From the NCBI GenBank assembly GCA_028023455.1, contig JAQFVV010012511.1, positions 3,598,165 through 3,662,164 of the forward strand: DNA of 64,000 nt, read 5' to 3'. Under the pieces are notes generated by a model. It was given only the letters and a program-made list of their open reading frames with translations, made no database searches and was not told where the DNA came from. The translations under genes and the position numbers were made by a program. Shown here piece after piece: positions 1-12,678 of this stretch. The first letter of the stretch is position 1. Every line of letters begins with the position of its first letter. The stretch comes from Epiperipatus broadwayi (taxonomy: Eukaryota > Onychophora > Udeonychophora > Euonychophora > Peripatidae).

Positions 1-684
1 TTAAATAATATTCTCTATTTTTAAGGTTTAATATATATTTAAAATAACAGTTACAGTCAACTGCTAATTGATAATTTATTTTTAGAATTTAATGTTTGCA
101 GAGTTCTTCCAACAATTAAGATTTAGTTCATATCAAAATTTTCACAGAACTTGAAAAATATTTATAACTATTCAGTCTCTTTAAAGTTTGTGGATATATT
201 ATAAAATGAAAACATTCACAAATAACACATATATCAAAACAGTAAATATAAAGTTCATTTTCACATATAAATTCATTTTCACATATTTGTTAGCTTGCAT
301 TCATCATTTGTTTTTTAAATGGGAGGTAAATTTTAAAATAGTTTTTAATGATTTTTTTATAAGTAAAAATGGGTATAATTATACCATAACAGCCTATTTT
401 TTTAGGATTAATCATTAAAATAAAAGAAGATTGTCCTTTCATCATGACCATACAAATATTATTACAAATAATTTTTTTCTGACTCCTAAATATGACTTTT
501 CCATCTGTATGGCACCATTGTCAGCATTGACTCCTAATTATCAGTATGTCTTTTGGATAACTCATTTTGTCTTTCTTAATTACATGGTTTCAGGTGGTTT
601 CATATGAATTATTAATTGGGAATATTAGAGTTTTCGCTCAATGATAAAATGAATTAAATTAACTCCTTAAATATTTAAATAATT
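1..684. other. AT-rich DNA, nothing recognised
   Basis: AT-rich sequence with short frames only. The longest open stretch (188-418, plus) has a composition no different from its surroundings and no recognisable motif, so I do not call it a gene. Confidence 0.6.
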
Positions 685-1020
685 AATTATTTTTATAGCG
701 CTATGTTTATAATTGTAATACATTTAAAGATCAGCCTTTTCAAGCTATTGTGCATGCACTTTTTACGAGTGTTAATAATAAATGAATACTTTCACTCCCA
801 ACACAAGATATAGTATTTATGAAAGAACAAAATGAATCCACTTGTTCTTTCCAACCCAAATGCTTATATATGGGCAAATCTTTCATAAATACTATATCTC
901 GTGTTGGGATTAAAAGTATTCATTTATTATTAACACTCATAAAAAGCGCATGCACAATAGGTTGAAAAGGCTGATCTTTAAATGTATTACAATTATAAAC
1001 ATAGTGCTATAAAAATAATT
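685..1020. repeat. Large near-perfect palindrome (141-bp arms, 54-bp loop)
   Basis: The left arm (685-825) is the reverse complement of the right arm (880-1020) with only scattered mismatches, and both arms have the same length, 141 bp. The 54-bp centre (826-879) is unique within the palindrome. The same arm sequence recurs at 1151-1330 and 3943-4135, so this is a dispersed repeat family present here as a head-to-head pair. No open frame spans it. It could be a fold-back or MITE-type DNA element, or two monomers of a dispersed repeat joined head to head. The structure is directly visible; the element class is unknown. Confidence 0.9.
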
Positions 1021-1150
1021 GTTTATTTACATATGTTTAAGTTTCATTTGAGAGTGACGTTTAGTAAATTCCAGATAATTTTGTCGACGTCATTCATTCA
1101 GATATTGTAAACAGTAATTTAAAGTGAGTGGTTTATCCTCATGCTTTCAC

Positions 1151-1330
1151 TTCCAGTACTTAAGATTTGCTCATATATAAGCATTTGGGTTGGAAAGAAC
1201 AAGTGGATTCATTTTGTTCTTTCATAAATACTATATCTCGTGTTGGGAGTGAAAGTATTCATTTATTATTAACACTCGTAAAAAGCGCATGCACAATAGC
1301 TTGAAAAGGCTGATCTTTAAATGTATTACT
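1151..1330 (-). repeat. Third copy of the 685-1020 palindrome arm
   Basis: Same orientation as the right arm (880-1020). It also carries the reverse complement of the palindrome centre (the motif AAGCATTTGGGTTGGAAAGA near 1179), so it preserves arm plus loop in one piece and looks like a monomer. It ends within ATGTATTA, after which ACTCCTTAAATATT follows; the same 14-mer also occurs just left of the palindrome near 662. Confidence 0.85.
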
Positions 1331-2302
1331 CCTTAAATATTACAAATCATATTAGAATATACTTTTAACACTTTACAGACCAGGGGAAAAATAAATAAAA
1401 AATTATAACTAACTTTTTACTTGTTTGGAAAGAAATGTTTTATAAATAATTACTGATTAAAGATTGAATAACTGACTAGTGACTATTGAATAACTTTATT
1501 TATAGCTTTTATCCCTCATCTTTTGATTGGCTACTTTAGTTTTTAGACAAGAAAAATTTATATATAATTAATTTTCTGTCTGGATTTTTTTTAAAAATAA
1601 TTTATTTAATTTTTATATTAAATAATTTTATTTAATATTTCACTTAAGTCTTAATATTTAATTATACTTTTCAATAATAAAACTATTTTTTTTAACATGA
1701 GTTTAAAAATGTATAAAATATTATTAAAACAATTTTGATACAATTTTTCAACAAAATCTAAAATAATTTGCAACATGCATTAAATATAATGAATAAATTA
1801 TCTTTATCAATCAGGAATTAAAATGAATTAATTTATCAAAACTTGGGTGCACAAAGATGAACACACACATTATAGACTTTATGACATTATTATTATATAA
1901 TTTAAAATAATTAACCAAGTATAAATAATTATTTAAAATACATTATAAAAACTTACTGAATATTAAATTTTATAGTTAAAACTGATATTTCAACATTATA
2001 TTAACAATTACATGCTAGTATTATATTATAATCATAATATTATATTATTAATTTTATTACTAAATTGAATTAACATATTTTTAAAATAATTTAAATAAGC
2101 GTTTAGTCCATTAAACATTATATTTTAACTTTCTTTAAGCACAAAAATAATATAGAGTGATACTAATAAATAGGAATTAATTTTTTTTTTTATAACCCTA
2201 ACTATATTACATATTTTTAATGACCTGTGGCAGATAGCATGGTTATAATATATATGTATATATGAGAATGCTTGCAAAAATTAATCAAAAATTAATTTTT
2301 TT
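1331..2302. other. AT-rich DNA, nothing recognised
   Basis: Very AT-rich, with homopolymer runs and no frame worth calling. Short AT-rich phrases recur at loose intervals (for example around 1730-1800), suggesting old degenerate repeats, but I cannot define a unit. Confidence 0.5.
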
Positions 2303-2395
2303 CCCCATGTCATAACATCTGTCAGGAGGCGAACCCATAACCATCTGCAAAACAAGTACTTGCTTGCAAGGCGGCTGCGATGACCTCTCAGCAAA
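2303..2395 (-). repeat. tRNA-headed SINE remnant
   Basis: Read on the minus strand there is a box-B-like GGGTTCGCCTCC preceded by an anticodon-loop-like CTTGCAA, followed by a tail ATGACATGGGGAAAAAAAA. This is the same order (tRNA T-arm, then GACATATG-like tail, then A-run) seen in the copies at 4254 and 29276. The 5' half is diverged and the stems no longer pair well. A decayed SINE fits better than a tRNA gene. Confidence 0.55.
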
Positions 2396-3942
2396 TGTGT
2401 GAGAGCTAAAATGTAAATTATCTAATTTTTATTTCATAATTTTGTGATATTAGAATTTAATCTCATATCTTCTGTCATAAACATCTATTTTGACCAAAAT
2501 TTTATTATGTAATTTAAAAAAATGTTATATATAAGAATAAACTGCACCAAAAATAAAGTAAAAAATATGTGCATTAGCAAAATATAGGTACTTATCTAAT
2601 TTCTATTTAATAATTCATTACAATTGTAAACATTCTCAATAAGAAAAGTTATTTTATTCATTACATCATACATTTAATTTTTTAATCATATATAGTGAAA
2701 ACCTGAATCAAAAATAAATTGCAAAATACATCCTACACATTATGTTTAATCTAATTTTTATTTAATTGGATGATATCTTCATAATTGATATAAAATTGTA
2801 AGCAATATGACTACCATGTTAAATAAAAATAATATTTGAACAGTATGAAAATTTAATAGTTTTACTCATTAGTTAATTAAATGAAACAAATAAAACATGG
2901 ATCATATAGTTTATAAATAAAATGCACTAGAAATAAATTAGAAAATGTATATTATGTTAATTTAAACTTTTTTTTTGCACGCATTATTTTAATTAAATGA
3001 ATTGTGATTTAACAGGTATCAACCTCATTATTATTTAAATATGTTTATCATAATTAATAAAATATTCAAAATTACCATAAAAATTGCACAACTACTGTAT
3101 TGTACTTGTTAATAAACAGTTATACACTATTGGTGTGTCTTTATTAATAATATTCTTAGTAAAAAGTTTATTCATTAATTGTCAGTTTTTTTAGCTTCAA
3201 GCCTTTTTTCAAAATCAGTTATTAAAAGTTTATAACATATCTAGAATCTTGTGGTAGTTAATTACATTTTAGAAAATCATTATAATTGTTTATATTTTAT
3301 ATGAGTTTTGATTTATAAAGTATTTTAATTAAACAGTTGCCCATATTTTCCTTGGTAAAGGTGTATAAATTAGGAATAAATTTTGGTTTTACCTTTAGAT
3401 TGTGCAATTTTGTATGAGTGTTAGATTAAAGAAAGTATTTTTTTTTCATCAGGAAAAAAATTACATATTCATAATAATAACATATGTGTAGTCAAAACTC
3501 TATAAGCTTTTAACTTAGAGAATATAAAATAGAATCCTAAAACATTATATATATGAAATATTTATAATAAAAATATCAAATGCCTATCATAAACGTATGT
3601 AAAAAATTAAGACTAGCTTTTAAAAATTTTTCTATATAAGAAATGTAAAATGTTTCACAACAGATTAAGATTGTTGATAGTTATTGATATTGGTATTGTT
3701 TAGGTGTGGATTGCTTTCATATATTTACAAAAATGTACTTAGTATATTTGAAATAAATATTTTTTTAATTACAAAATATAAAAATTTACAATAAATGCAT
3801 AAATTATATATTATAAAATTGAAGGCCCAAAATATATTTATGAATTATTGATAATAATTTTAAAAAAGCTAAATTCCTCAAAATTTTCAAAATGTAAAAT
3901 GCATATCACATAGTTTATTATGTAAATAAGCATTTATTTTAC
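2396..3942. other. AT-rich DNA with degenerate dispersed repeats
   Basis: No coding frame. The part near 3120-3330 (AATAATATTCTTAGTAAAAA, then an ATTCATTAATTGTCAG stretch) resembles 39,835-40,060, so it belongs to a dispersed low-complexity repeat. The remainder is not assignable. Confidence 0.5.
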
Positions 3943-4135
3943 GTAGCGCGCATGTTTATAATTGTAATACATTCAAAATCAGCCTTTCAAGCTATTGTGC
4001 ATCCGCTTTTTACGAGTGTTAATAATAAATGAATACTCTCATTTCTAACACGAGATATAGTATTTATGAAAGAATAAAATGAATCCACTTATTCTTTCCA
4101 ACCCAAATGCTTATATATGGGCAAATCTTAAGTAT
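3943..4135 (+). repeat. Fourth copy of the 685-1020 palindrome arm plus centre
   Basis: Matches the left arm and the centre of the palindrome in the same orientation (AATTGTAATACATTCAAAAT, later GAATCCACTTATTCTTTCCA), with more substitutions and small deletions. It is present as a monomer, which supports the view that the 685-1020 structure is a head-to-head dimer of such a unit. Confidence 0.8.
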
Positions 4136-4253
4136 ATATTATATTGAGATGTTTCACTATATAAATTATATTAAAAATAATAATAACTTTTCAGTTTTAT
4201 TGCATTCAGTAAAAAAATAATTTTTCATATTGAAACATTATTTAAAAAACTAA

Positions 4254-4345
4254 GCATTGATGGCCTTGTGATTAGCATAGCTGCCTTGCAAGCAGCTGGC
4301 CTGGGTTCGCTTCCTGGTCAATGCTTTGACATATGAAAAAAAAAA
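4254..4345 (+). repeat. tRNA-Gly-like SINE head
   Basis: A tRNA cloverleaf can be drawn: acceptor strands GCATTGA and TCAATGC pair over all 7 bp, the anticodon stem GCTGC/GCAGC encloses the loop CTTGCAA, and a T-arm carries GGTTCGCTTCC (box B). The loop gives anticodon TGC, while the close relative at 29,276 has TCC (Gly) in the same backbone. It is followed at once by TTTGACATATG and an 11-base A-run, and this tail is shared with 2303 and 29,276. A SINE head is more likely than a stand-alone tRNA gene, although the intact acceptor stem is notable. Confidence 0.7.
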
Positions 4346-4955
4346 AGTGTCTTTTTTATACAAAGAATCAGTAGAAGAAAGAAAACTGATTAGATTTTAT
4401 TGAATGTAATTTTATTCTAAAGTCAGGGTAGTTCTGGTTTCCAATGATCCTAACTCATGTCTGTTAAATTTGTGACTTAAAATTGGAATATCAAAAAAAT
4501 TTTCTCATTTTAGTGTTTAGATCTTACACATGACCAAGTGTGTCTACTATATACACACATTCAAACAGAAATACACATGGAAGAATTAAAAATCATTATC
4601 TTATTTTTTTTTTTGTTCATATCAAAGTATAGGTATTTTTGCTTCACTAAGTCAATAAATTTATTTAATATTATAATCAACTTTGAGCATTTTTTTTTTG
4701 TAAATGTTTCAATAGTTTGTGATTTATCACTTTCATAAAGACATAATTTTTCATTACAGAATAAAAAAGATCTAAACATTTGACATTTTATACATAATTG
4801 CGCTTTTGACTTTCAATGTATATAGTCTCTTTCTTGCTATGGTTTGATTATCAATCTGTAACTTCATAAACAATCACCTCTTGTAATCTGAATATTTAAT
4901 AGATTTATTATGTTCTTTATGTCCACATATAAAAACATGCAGTAAATAAATTATT
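4346..4955. other. AT-rich DNA, nothing recognised
   Basis: No supported gene. The opposed short frames near 4538-4779 overlap one another and are chance openings in AT-rich DNA. Confidence 0.5.
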
Positions 4956-4959
4956 TATT

Positions 4960-5280
4960 TATTGAACATATCAATTAGCATATTTGCTTGCTGTAATCAT
5001 GATCTGGTTCAAATATGGTACAGATAAACGTTGAACATTTTTTAAACCTTTTATAATTATAAGTATCACAACAAATAATACATATTTATATAAAGCCATT
5101 AAATTGTAAAAATAAATTGAAATTAATTTTGTTTAACTGGATCCAGATGATTGTTTTCTTTACAATGTCATTATAATGAGATGAATTTGATTTTTATTAG
5201 TGTAAGCATTATACAATAAGTTTTATAATATTATTTTAAAAAGTAGGAAACAAAAATAGCGATCATTTGCCAAAGATAAA
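4960..5280 (+). repeat. Dispersed repeat X, copy 1
   Basis: The segment around AAATTAATTTTGTTTAACTG and AGCATTATACAATAAGTTTT matches 9645-10,010 in the same orientation over about 300 bp, including the following AAAGATAAAGAAAA-type stretch. No coding capacity. Its partner repeat Y lies downstream here but upstream in the second copy. Confidence 0.65.
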
Positions 5281-5699
5281 GAAAATTTAATTAATCGTCG
5301 TCATATAAATAAGACTCCCGAATTTTAATGTTGACCGATTGTCGATTGATTATAGATGTTCTATTTCTATTTATAAAAATTACTTTCTTAATTATTTTTA
5401 ATTTCATGATTTTTCCTTATGAAGAATCTCAGCATTTTCAAGATCAAAGTAAAGGTAAACTTGCATGTTTTTCATGATCAAACAAAACAGAAGCTGTTAT
5501 TAAATCATTATTACATTTACTTTTTATACATTTACACAATTATTTATTCCCTTTTAACCTTTTCCCAAGACTATCTCTATTTAGATATGTATGAAACTAT
5601 GCAATTGCATAAAGTTTGATAAATAATATTACTTTTATATTTAAAAGGTATAATGTTTTTTAGAATTATTTACCAATCGCAAAATGAAAATATTTTTTA
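5281..5699. other. AT-rich spacer
   Basis: Lies between repeats X and Y. A 66-codon frame at 5419-5619 shows no recognisable motif or compositional contrast. I see nothing else. Confidence 0.5.
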
Positions 5700-5955
5700 A
5701 GTTTTTTTATACTAAATTTTTAATGATGTATTAAAAATTTATATATACATATATTCATCACTTAATTGCATGAAATATTTTTTTGCATTTGCCTTATGAA
5801 GAAAAATTGTCCTAATTTGAAAACACACTTCTAATTTTTTTTAGCTCAACAAGGGAATTTCATCAACAACAAAAAAATCAAACTATTAAAATTAATATAA
5901 CTAGATTTTTGTTTCTGCATTTTAAATTAATTGAAAAACTTTATCAATTTTTTTT
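5700..5955 (+). repeat. Dispersed repeat Y, copy 1
   Basis: Matches 8975-9240 in the same orientation: a TTTTTTTATACTAAATTTTT-type start, then CTTCTAATTTTTTTT, an ATCAAACTATTAA stretch and TAAATTAATTGAAAAACTTT. It runs straight into the sequence that leads to the GIY-YIG fossil at 6352, so it may be a decayed upstream part of that element. Confidence 0.65.
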
Positions 5956-6351
5956 TATTAAATGAAACTATTAAATATTTTGATTTATATATTATAAGAG
6001 GTGATGGCATATTAAATTATAAATTGATAATCAAATCATTGCAAAAAAGATGCTATATAGATTGTAAGTCAAAAGTACCTATTATGCATAAGATGGCAAG
6101 GTTTAGATCTTTTTTTATTTTATAATGAAAACTTGTGTCATTATGAAAGTGATAAATCACAAAATATTTAAACATTTGCAAAAGAATTGGTTGAAGTTAT
6201 TTACAATGTTATACAATTTTATTGTACTTTATGTCCATGTAAAAAAGAATGTACTAAACTGAAAGTTAATAATAAAACATGGATTTTTATTTCATATATT
6301 TCAAATACTCTGGCCAATTTTTAAAAAAATATATATAAAGATTTATTTAAT

Positions 6352-6530
6352 GTTTCATTTTGTGTTCCATATAATGTTAATAGATTAGTAAATAATTCTA
6401 AAAATATTATATCTTTTAAACATAAAAGTAATATTATTTATGAAAATTTCTGTAAGTGCATAATTTCATACATAGGTGAATTGAGATGTAGTCTTGAGGA
6501 AAGATTAAAAGAACACCAGTTATTATATAA
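6352..6530 (+). pseudogene. Penelope-like element GIY-YIG endonuclease fossil
   Basis: The frame starting at 6352 is open for about 59 codons. It contains VPYNVNRLVNN, then IIYENFCKC, then SYIGELRCSLEERLKEHQ. The paired IIY and YIG tyrosines and the SLEERLKEH helix are hallmarks of the GIY-YIG nuclease domain. In retroelements this domain follows reverse transcriptase in Penelope-like elements and nicks target DNA. The upstream VPY...FKHKSN segment resembles the usual RT-to-nuclease linker. The frame is lost after EHQLL and no intact RT domain is readable upstream. A second, independently decayed copy lies at 12,679. GIY-YIG identity is fairly sure; the Penelope assignment is inference from architecture. 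Confidence 0.65.
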
Positions 6531-8149
6531 TATAATGGTCATATTTGTACATTCACATAACAAAATCCAGAGTTCAGGCAAATTACATTAAAGCTGATCC
6601 AGATGAGGCGTCGAGACATCGAATCTGACCGCACTTGAACTTATTTACCAGTGCTCTGTGATTTAATACCCTACGGATGGCATTTATAAGGTTACACTTA
6701 GTCTTAATTTTTTTTGTAAGCTGGCCAAGAAAGGGGCAGATTATGAGACTCAAGGGAATAATAACTTAATTATACTTAAAGACTAAATAAATTACTCTAC
6801 GCTATATGACTTAATAAATAATGCATAAAAAGTATTAATAAAGGTTGTGGTAATTTGAAATAAGTTGCAAGTAACACATTAAACATCAATATTTTTAATA
6901 TATTTAATAGATAAAAATCAAATGGATTAATAAAAATAAAATAACATAAGTATTGCATTGGCTGTGGGAGTCACACACCTTGGCATTCCAACAATGATGA
7001 GACAAATAGTAGTACAGTGGTTTCATTCTAATCATAATGCAGTTTATATAACTAATTGTCTGCGTCTATGACTTATGCCTATATGATATGCCAAACTATT
7101 CTCAAGATTTGCTACTGGGAAACCAAATATTATGGAATAATATAAATAAAATGTTAATTTATTTATTCTAATATATTATTTATGAGCAACAAATACACTC
7201 AAAATACAGATTCCTTTGGTAAACCAGATTCCATGTTCAGACTAATGCTGAGTAACTAAGAAGGCAGAATGAACTGAGTACCATAGCAAGGCTTCTGATA
7301 CTATGGTGCTAAATATTAAAATAATGGTTGAGGTATGAATGTATAGTTATTCATGGGATTCAGTACCTAGTGCTCAGTTTCTTTGGACTGTACGACTTGC
7401 TAGCATAATAAAAAACCTTAGTTTGGAGTATCAGATCGGCTTTGAATATGGCTCTGTACCCTTGTGTTTTCGTTCTAGAAATAGCTGTCCAAACTAAATA
7501 ATGGGGTGGCTATCACCATGAGCCCATTTAGAAGAAAGCATAGCAAGGAATAATATACAATAATGTTTAGTAAAAACACACTTTTAATGCTTATAAAATA
7601 ATACTAATATTAAAAGACAAATTTATATGTGCTAAATTCTATAGTTTCATTCAGCAAAAGTACCTTGACCCAGTTATCAAATTAGCATATCTTAAACATG
7701 CTAAGAGGGATTCATTACTAGCAATCTAGTTTAGAAATATTGAATCTGCACATATTTCTTATAGTAAACTAGGGGGGAGAAAGCATATTTTGGGCATTGT
7801 GACATTTACAAATATGCCCTTAGGTATCATCCCTGCCATTATCTAACTAAGAGATATAATAATAAATTGCAAATCTTAATAAACAAACTAATACATATTA
7901 ACTAATTAAATTGACATAACAATGAGCATATAGCGATCTGTTGTTATCTGTTAGAATAGATTTCAAAGGAGAGATTTCCTTCAGCTAAAAAGCAATGAGA
8001 AAGTTACACTGGAGAGCTTCTAATTGTCTCGCATGTAAGTTTATTAAGTTACTTATCTCTGCTTTGAAATTATGGTATATCATAATATATAAATTAAGAA
8101 TAAAATAATCAAAATAGAAAATATAAGCATGACTGCAGATTATAAAAGG
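6531..8149. other. Unassigned, less AT-rich block
   Basis: Parts of this stretch (6590-6680, 6955-7120, 7200-7520, 7640-7830) are visibly richer in G+C than the flanks but contain no long frame, no recognised domain and no repeat match elsewhere in the window. It could be decayed transposon sequence or old host sequence. No call is possible by eye. Confidence 0.45.
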
Positions 8150-8766
8150 TTAAAAGGCCATCCTGAGGCCGAGATTCTTCTCACAGACATGTTGACCTAA
8201 AGTTAATCTGATCCCTCATGTACAGGACACAATCAATTTAATACATATACAAGGGATGGACAGACATCTCTACTATGTAATAATTGAAACACAGGCTTAT
8301 TATATACCTGCATCAGTATATGTAATATATAGGGTATATGAGCAGACTTTCACACTACCCACCATTCTACATTCTATCTCATAATACTGATACACTTGAA
8401 CATATATATGTCGAAAAGATAAATAATCACCAATATACTTATTTCATGCTAAACCAGCAGTCATCAGTTGGTCCATCAGATTTTCAATTGGATGGATGGT
8501 TGAAAAGTTGGAGTGTGGAGTGGATTGAAACCTGTCCATTAAAGTGTGGAGATTGATTGTCTTAATATATATCTGAGCACTTATTGCATATATGTGCAAA
8601 GATGATAATCTGGACCAACTGATGATTGCTGGTTTAGCATGAAATATGTATGTTGGTGATTATTTATCTTTTCGACATATATGTGTTCAAGTGTACCAGT
8701 GTTATGAGATAGAATGGAGAGTGGTGGGTCATTTGAAAGTCTGTGCTCATATACCCTATATATTAA
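8150..8766. repeat. Fold-back SINE/MITE-like repeat, intact copy
   Basis: An outer segment (8150-8325) is followed by an inverted repeat: 8325-8472 (ATATAGGGTATATGAGCAGA onward) is the reverse complement of 8613-8766, enclosing about 140 bp. Shared core phrases are GATAAATAATCACCAATAT and the CAGCAGTCATCAGTTGGTCC type. The same family is split by the gypsy insertion (33,388-33,871 and 38,154-38,360) and recurs at 61,280-61,910. Two opposing short frames across the arms (8338-8556 plus, 8581-8787 minus) are mirror images of each other and not genes. Confidence 0.85.
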
Positions 8767-8974
8767 ATATTTATGATAGAAAATCAAATGTTGAATAATT
8801 CCATTTTTTATACCTAAAACAAATTACAAGGATTTATTAACTAAGATTCTCTGAATAAAATCTTGATGCTTAAATACCACATAATCTCTTAAGCAACTAA
8901 TCATTCAAATATTACTTAGTATCTTATCATTAATTACTCTAACATATGTATATTAAATAACTATTTTTTAATTT

Positions 8975-9240
8975 TTTTTTATACTAAATTTTTACTGATA
9001 TATTTTATAATAAACCTCATAAAATATTTTTTACAATTTTCTTATAAAGAAAACTTATTCAAATTTGAAAGCATGCTTCTAATTTTTTTTTCCTTAGCTT
9101 TAAAAAGTTGTTTGGGATTTCATCAAAAAGATCTTCAAACAGTAACAAAAAAATTATCAAACTATTAAGATCAATATTAAAATATAATTACATTTTTATT
9201 TCTGATTTTAAATTAATTGAAAAACTTTATCAAAATTCAT
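8975..9240 (+). repeat. Dispersed repeat Y, copy 2
   Basis: Matches 5700-5955 in the same orientation with many substitutions. Here it precedes repeat X rather than following it. Confidence 0.6.
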
Positions 9241-9644
9241 AGACTTTTTCTATAAGTATCTTTTTATTCTTGACTTCTCTTTTTCTGAAAACTATGTATA
9301 CTGCTATCTTAGTACTTGTTGAGTGAAGAATTTCATTGCAATATTAGGGTACTGAAGTTTTTAATTTCTATCTTGATACTCCTCAAGCAGTAGATGTTGT
9401 TCTTCAAGATGATTTAATGACTGTGGAAAAGATATTAAAATAAATTTTTTATTCAGTTATTGTAATATATAACGTTCAACCATGTGTTAGAATATATTTG
9501 TAAAAACTTTAATATTTGTGTTAATATTAAGAATACACATGCAAAAACAGTTCAACAATTCAGTTATTGTATTCTTCTCAGATAAGTTTTCATTTTAATA
9601 TTTACCAATTTGTTAATTAATTTCTGTTCAATTATAATTTTTTA

Positions 9645-10010
9645 TCTGCATCTGCATATCAGTTTAGCAATGTAAATGCTACAAGTCATATCTCATTATG
9701 TTCCAGCAAGAGAATGTTTTATATAAATATTATTTCAAATTTGATTTTTTTAATTATAAACATTATTTATAACAAATAATTAAAATATTTATATAAAACA
9801 AAATAAAATAAAAAGTATAGCTATGAAATTGCAAAAATGAAGAAATGAAATTAATTTTGTTCAACTGGATTCATTTGATTGCTTTCTTATAATTAGTTAT
9901 TATAATGAATTAAATTTGCTTTTTATTATAAGCATTATACAATAAGTTTTATAATACTTAAGTTAAAAATAGACGGGCATCCCAAACATTTGCAAACAAT
10001 AAAGAAAATG
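9645..10010 (+). repeat. Dispersed repeat X, copy 2
   Basis: Matches 4960-5280 (TTTTGTTCAACTGGATTCAT, then AGCATTATACAATAAGTTTT). No coding content. The 9241-9644 stretch between Y and X holds nothing I recognise. Confidence 0.6.
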
Positions 10011-12164
10011 TTTCATCCATTTGAACTATACATGACATGAAATAACACTAAACCTGAAATGGAAAATATAAAATTTATACTATGAAAGCTAAATTCAAAC
10101 TAATATTATTTTTGAAAAATAAAGACATACTTAGGACAGTACTGAAATGGATACCTGTACAATTAAAAAATTTGTGTGAAATTATTTTAAACTAGTCCCA
10201 CTTACCTATTGTAACAGTTACAGATTAAATTATCAAATTTTTTTTTGCTAATTGCTAATTATAGTATATTTTAAATTATATTCACTTCTGGATCAATGCA
10301 ATACTTGTGAAGGAAAATTATAGCTTTCAGAAGTGTCTTATCACTGATGAACTGAAGTTTCCAATAAATGACATTAATTTTGTTTAATGATGAATTTTTT
10401 TTTTTATTCTGTACATTATTTGAATGCATATCTGTATAAATACTATTATTTACTCTAATTATTACTACTAATTATAGTAAACTAAATTAATTAACAGACG
10501 CTAATTAGTGGTGCAAATCTTAACTAAAATCTGACTATTGAACTTTATTGATGAAGATCATTAGCCAGAAGTAGGAATATCTGTCAGAATTAGTGACATT
10601 TTCAAAAATATGATTTAAAAGAAAAAAAGATGGATGTCAAAATCTTTAAGTAAAAATAAAAATATAGATAAGCAAATCATTTTTTTTAAAAAAAAGATAG
10701 AAGAGCGTTTGGGCATATCAATTAGTGTATTTGTTTACTATAATTTAAATATAGGGCCATATAAACATTTTTTGGATCACATGCAACTACAGATTTTTTT
10801 TTCCAGATAGATAATTAATAGCAAACCAACTAACCATTCAATATTGATCAGTAAATAGGAATCCAATTATTAGTAGGTAATTTCTGGTTTATTTGGATTG
10901 ACCAGATAAGCGAATGATTAATTGTAAAAAAAAAATAATAATAATAATCGTAATACAAACGCTATTTTCAATACTAGTGGTATAGATGTTATACTCTCAT
11001 AGATCCTTAAACTCATGTTTCATATATTTTTAAAGTTTTTATTTATTACTGATAGATGATTATTCATTTAAAGAATTGTTCGAGATCCTTGACTAATAAT
11101 GTATTACTTAGATAATTTACAAAAATGAAAAATGTTGCTAGAATTTTTATTATTAATAATAAAAATGTGATAATGCATAACTATAACTTTTCACTTTAAT
11201 ATATATATATTTAAAAAAAAAGATGAATGATAAAATATTAAAAAAAACAAACCAAACTAGATAAGTAAGTAATTTTAAAAATGATAAGAATTGCATTTTG
11301 GCTTAGCAATTAATACATACTCGCCATAATCATAAGTGAGAAAAGGTATCTATTTTCAATTGTGTCATTTAATAAACACACATAAGATAGCTAACCATTT
11401 TTTAATTTATTTATTTGTTATACACCCAGAAATAGACACTATATAATATACATTGTCAAATTTACAGTATATTTTATAATTTAAATTAAAAAAAAAATCA
11501 TTTTTAACTTTAGTTAAGGGACTGACCTTTTTTGAGAAAAAATTACATTAAAATAAACAATATCTCTGGCCAAGCTAAATCAACAATGAATGGTCAAGCA
11601 TTTTGGACATTACCTGTAATCAGTCTTAAGTAAACAGAAAGTGGGTGGTCTCACCTGTGCCAACCTAACCTGCGAGAAGCTGGATACATCTTATTCTAGT
11701 TTAATGTCTCTGCTGTAAATTAGGAGTTTTAAGAAAGAAATGGAAAAAGTTCGAAAAAGAAATGGAAACACTGGCTTGTTGGTTAGTGTTTACATGGTCA
11801 GAGTATTTGTAAAAGATGCCTCCCAAGACTATCGATAGAAAAAGCTATTCTAGATGTCTTTGAAACAGTCACATTCCCCAAAAGAAACAAACAAATTGCT
11901 TCTAAATGGAAGTTTTATAATCTTTTTTAAAATTCTCTCTACAAAGATAGAACATGGTAGGATTGCGGGGAGGGGATACTAAATTATTGATGAACACTTT
12001 TAATAAAAATTGTAAATATAATATATATCGTATAATCTAGTGTTTATTATAAATACATATATGGGTAAGAAAATGTGTTAATGTATATACTTTAGTATAT
12101 CTTTGTAGTTTAGAAATGTATTTCCTTTGTCAAATCTTCTTAAAGTATATATCATTTTGTGCCA
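10011..12164. other. AT-rich DNA, one denser patch, nothing recognised
   Basis: No supported gene or RNA. The part at 11,560-11,960 is less AT-rich, with no frame above background length. It ends near a GGGGAGGGG patch at about 11,966. I could not match it to another part of the window. Confidence 0.5.
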
Positions 12165-12645
<481 letters not shown>

Positions 12646-12678
12646 ATTTATATATAGATTAATTGAGAAACTATAAAG

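Noticed and set aside
8338-8787. Two opposed frames of about 70 codons with near-identical protein sequence
   Set aside because: They are the two arms of an inverted repeat, so the match is structural and not evidence of coding.
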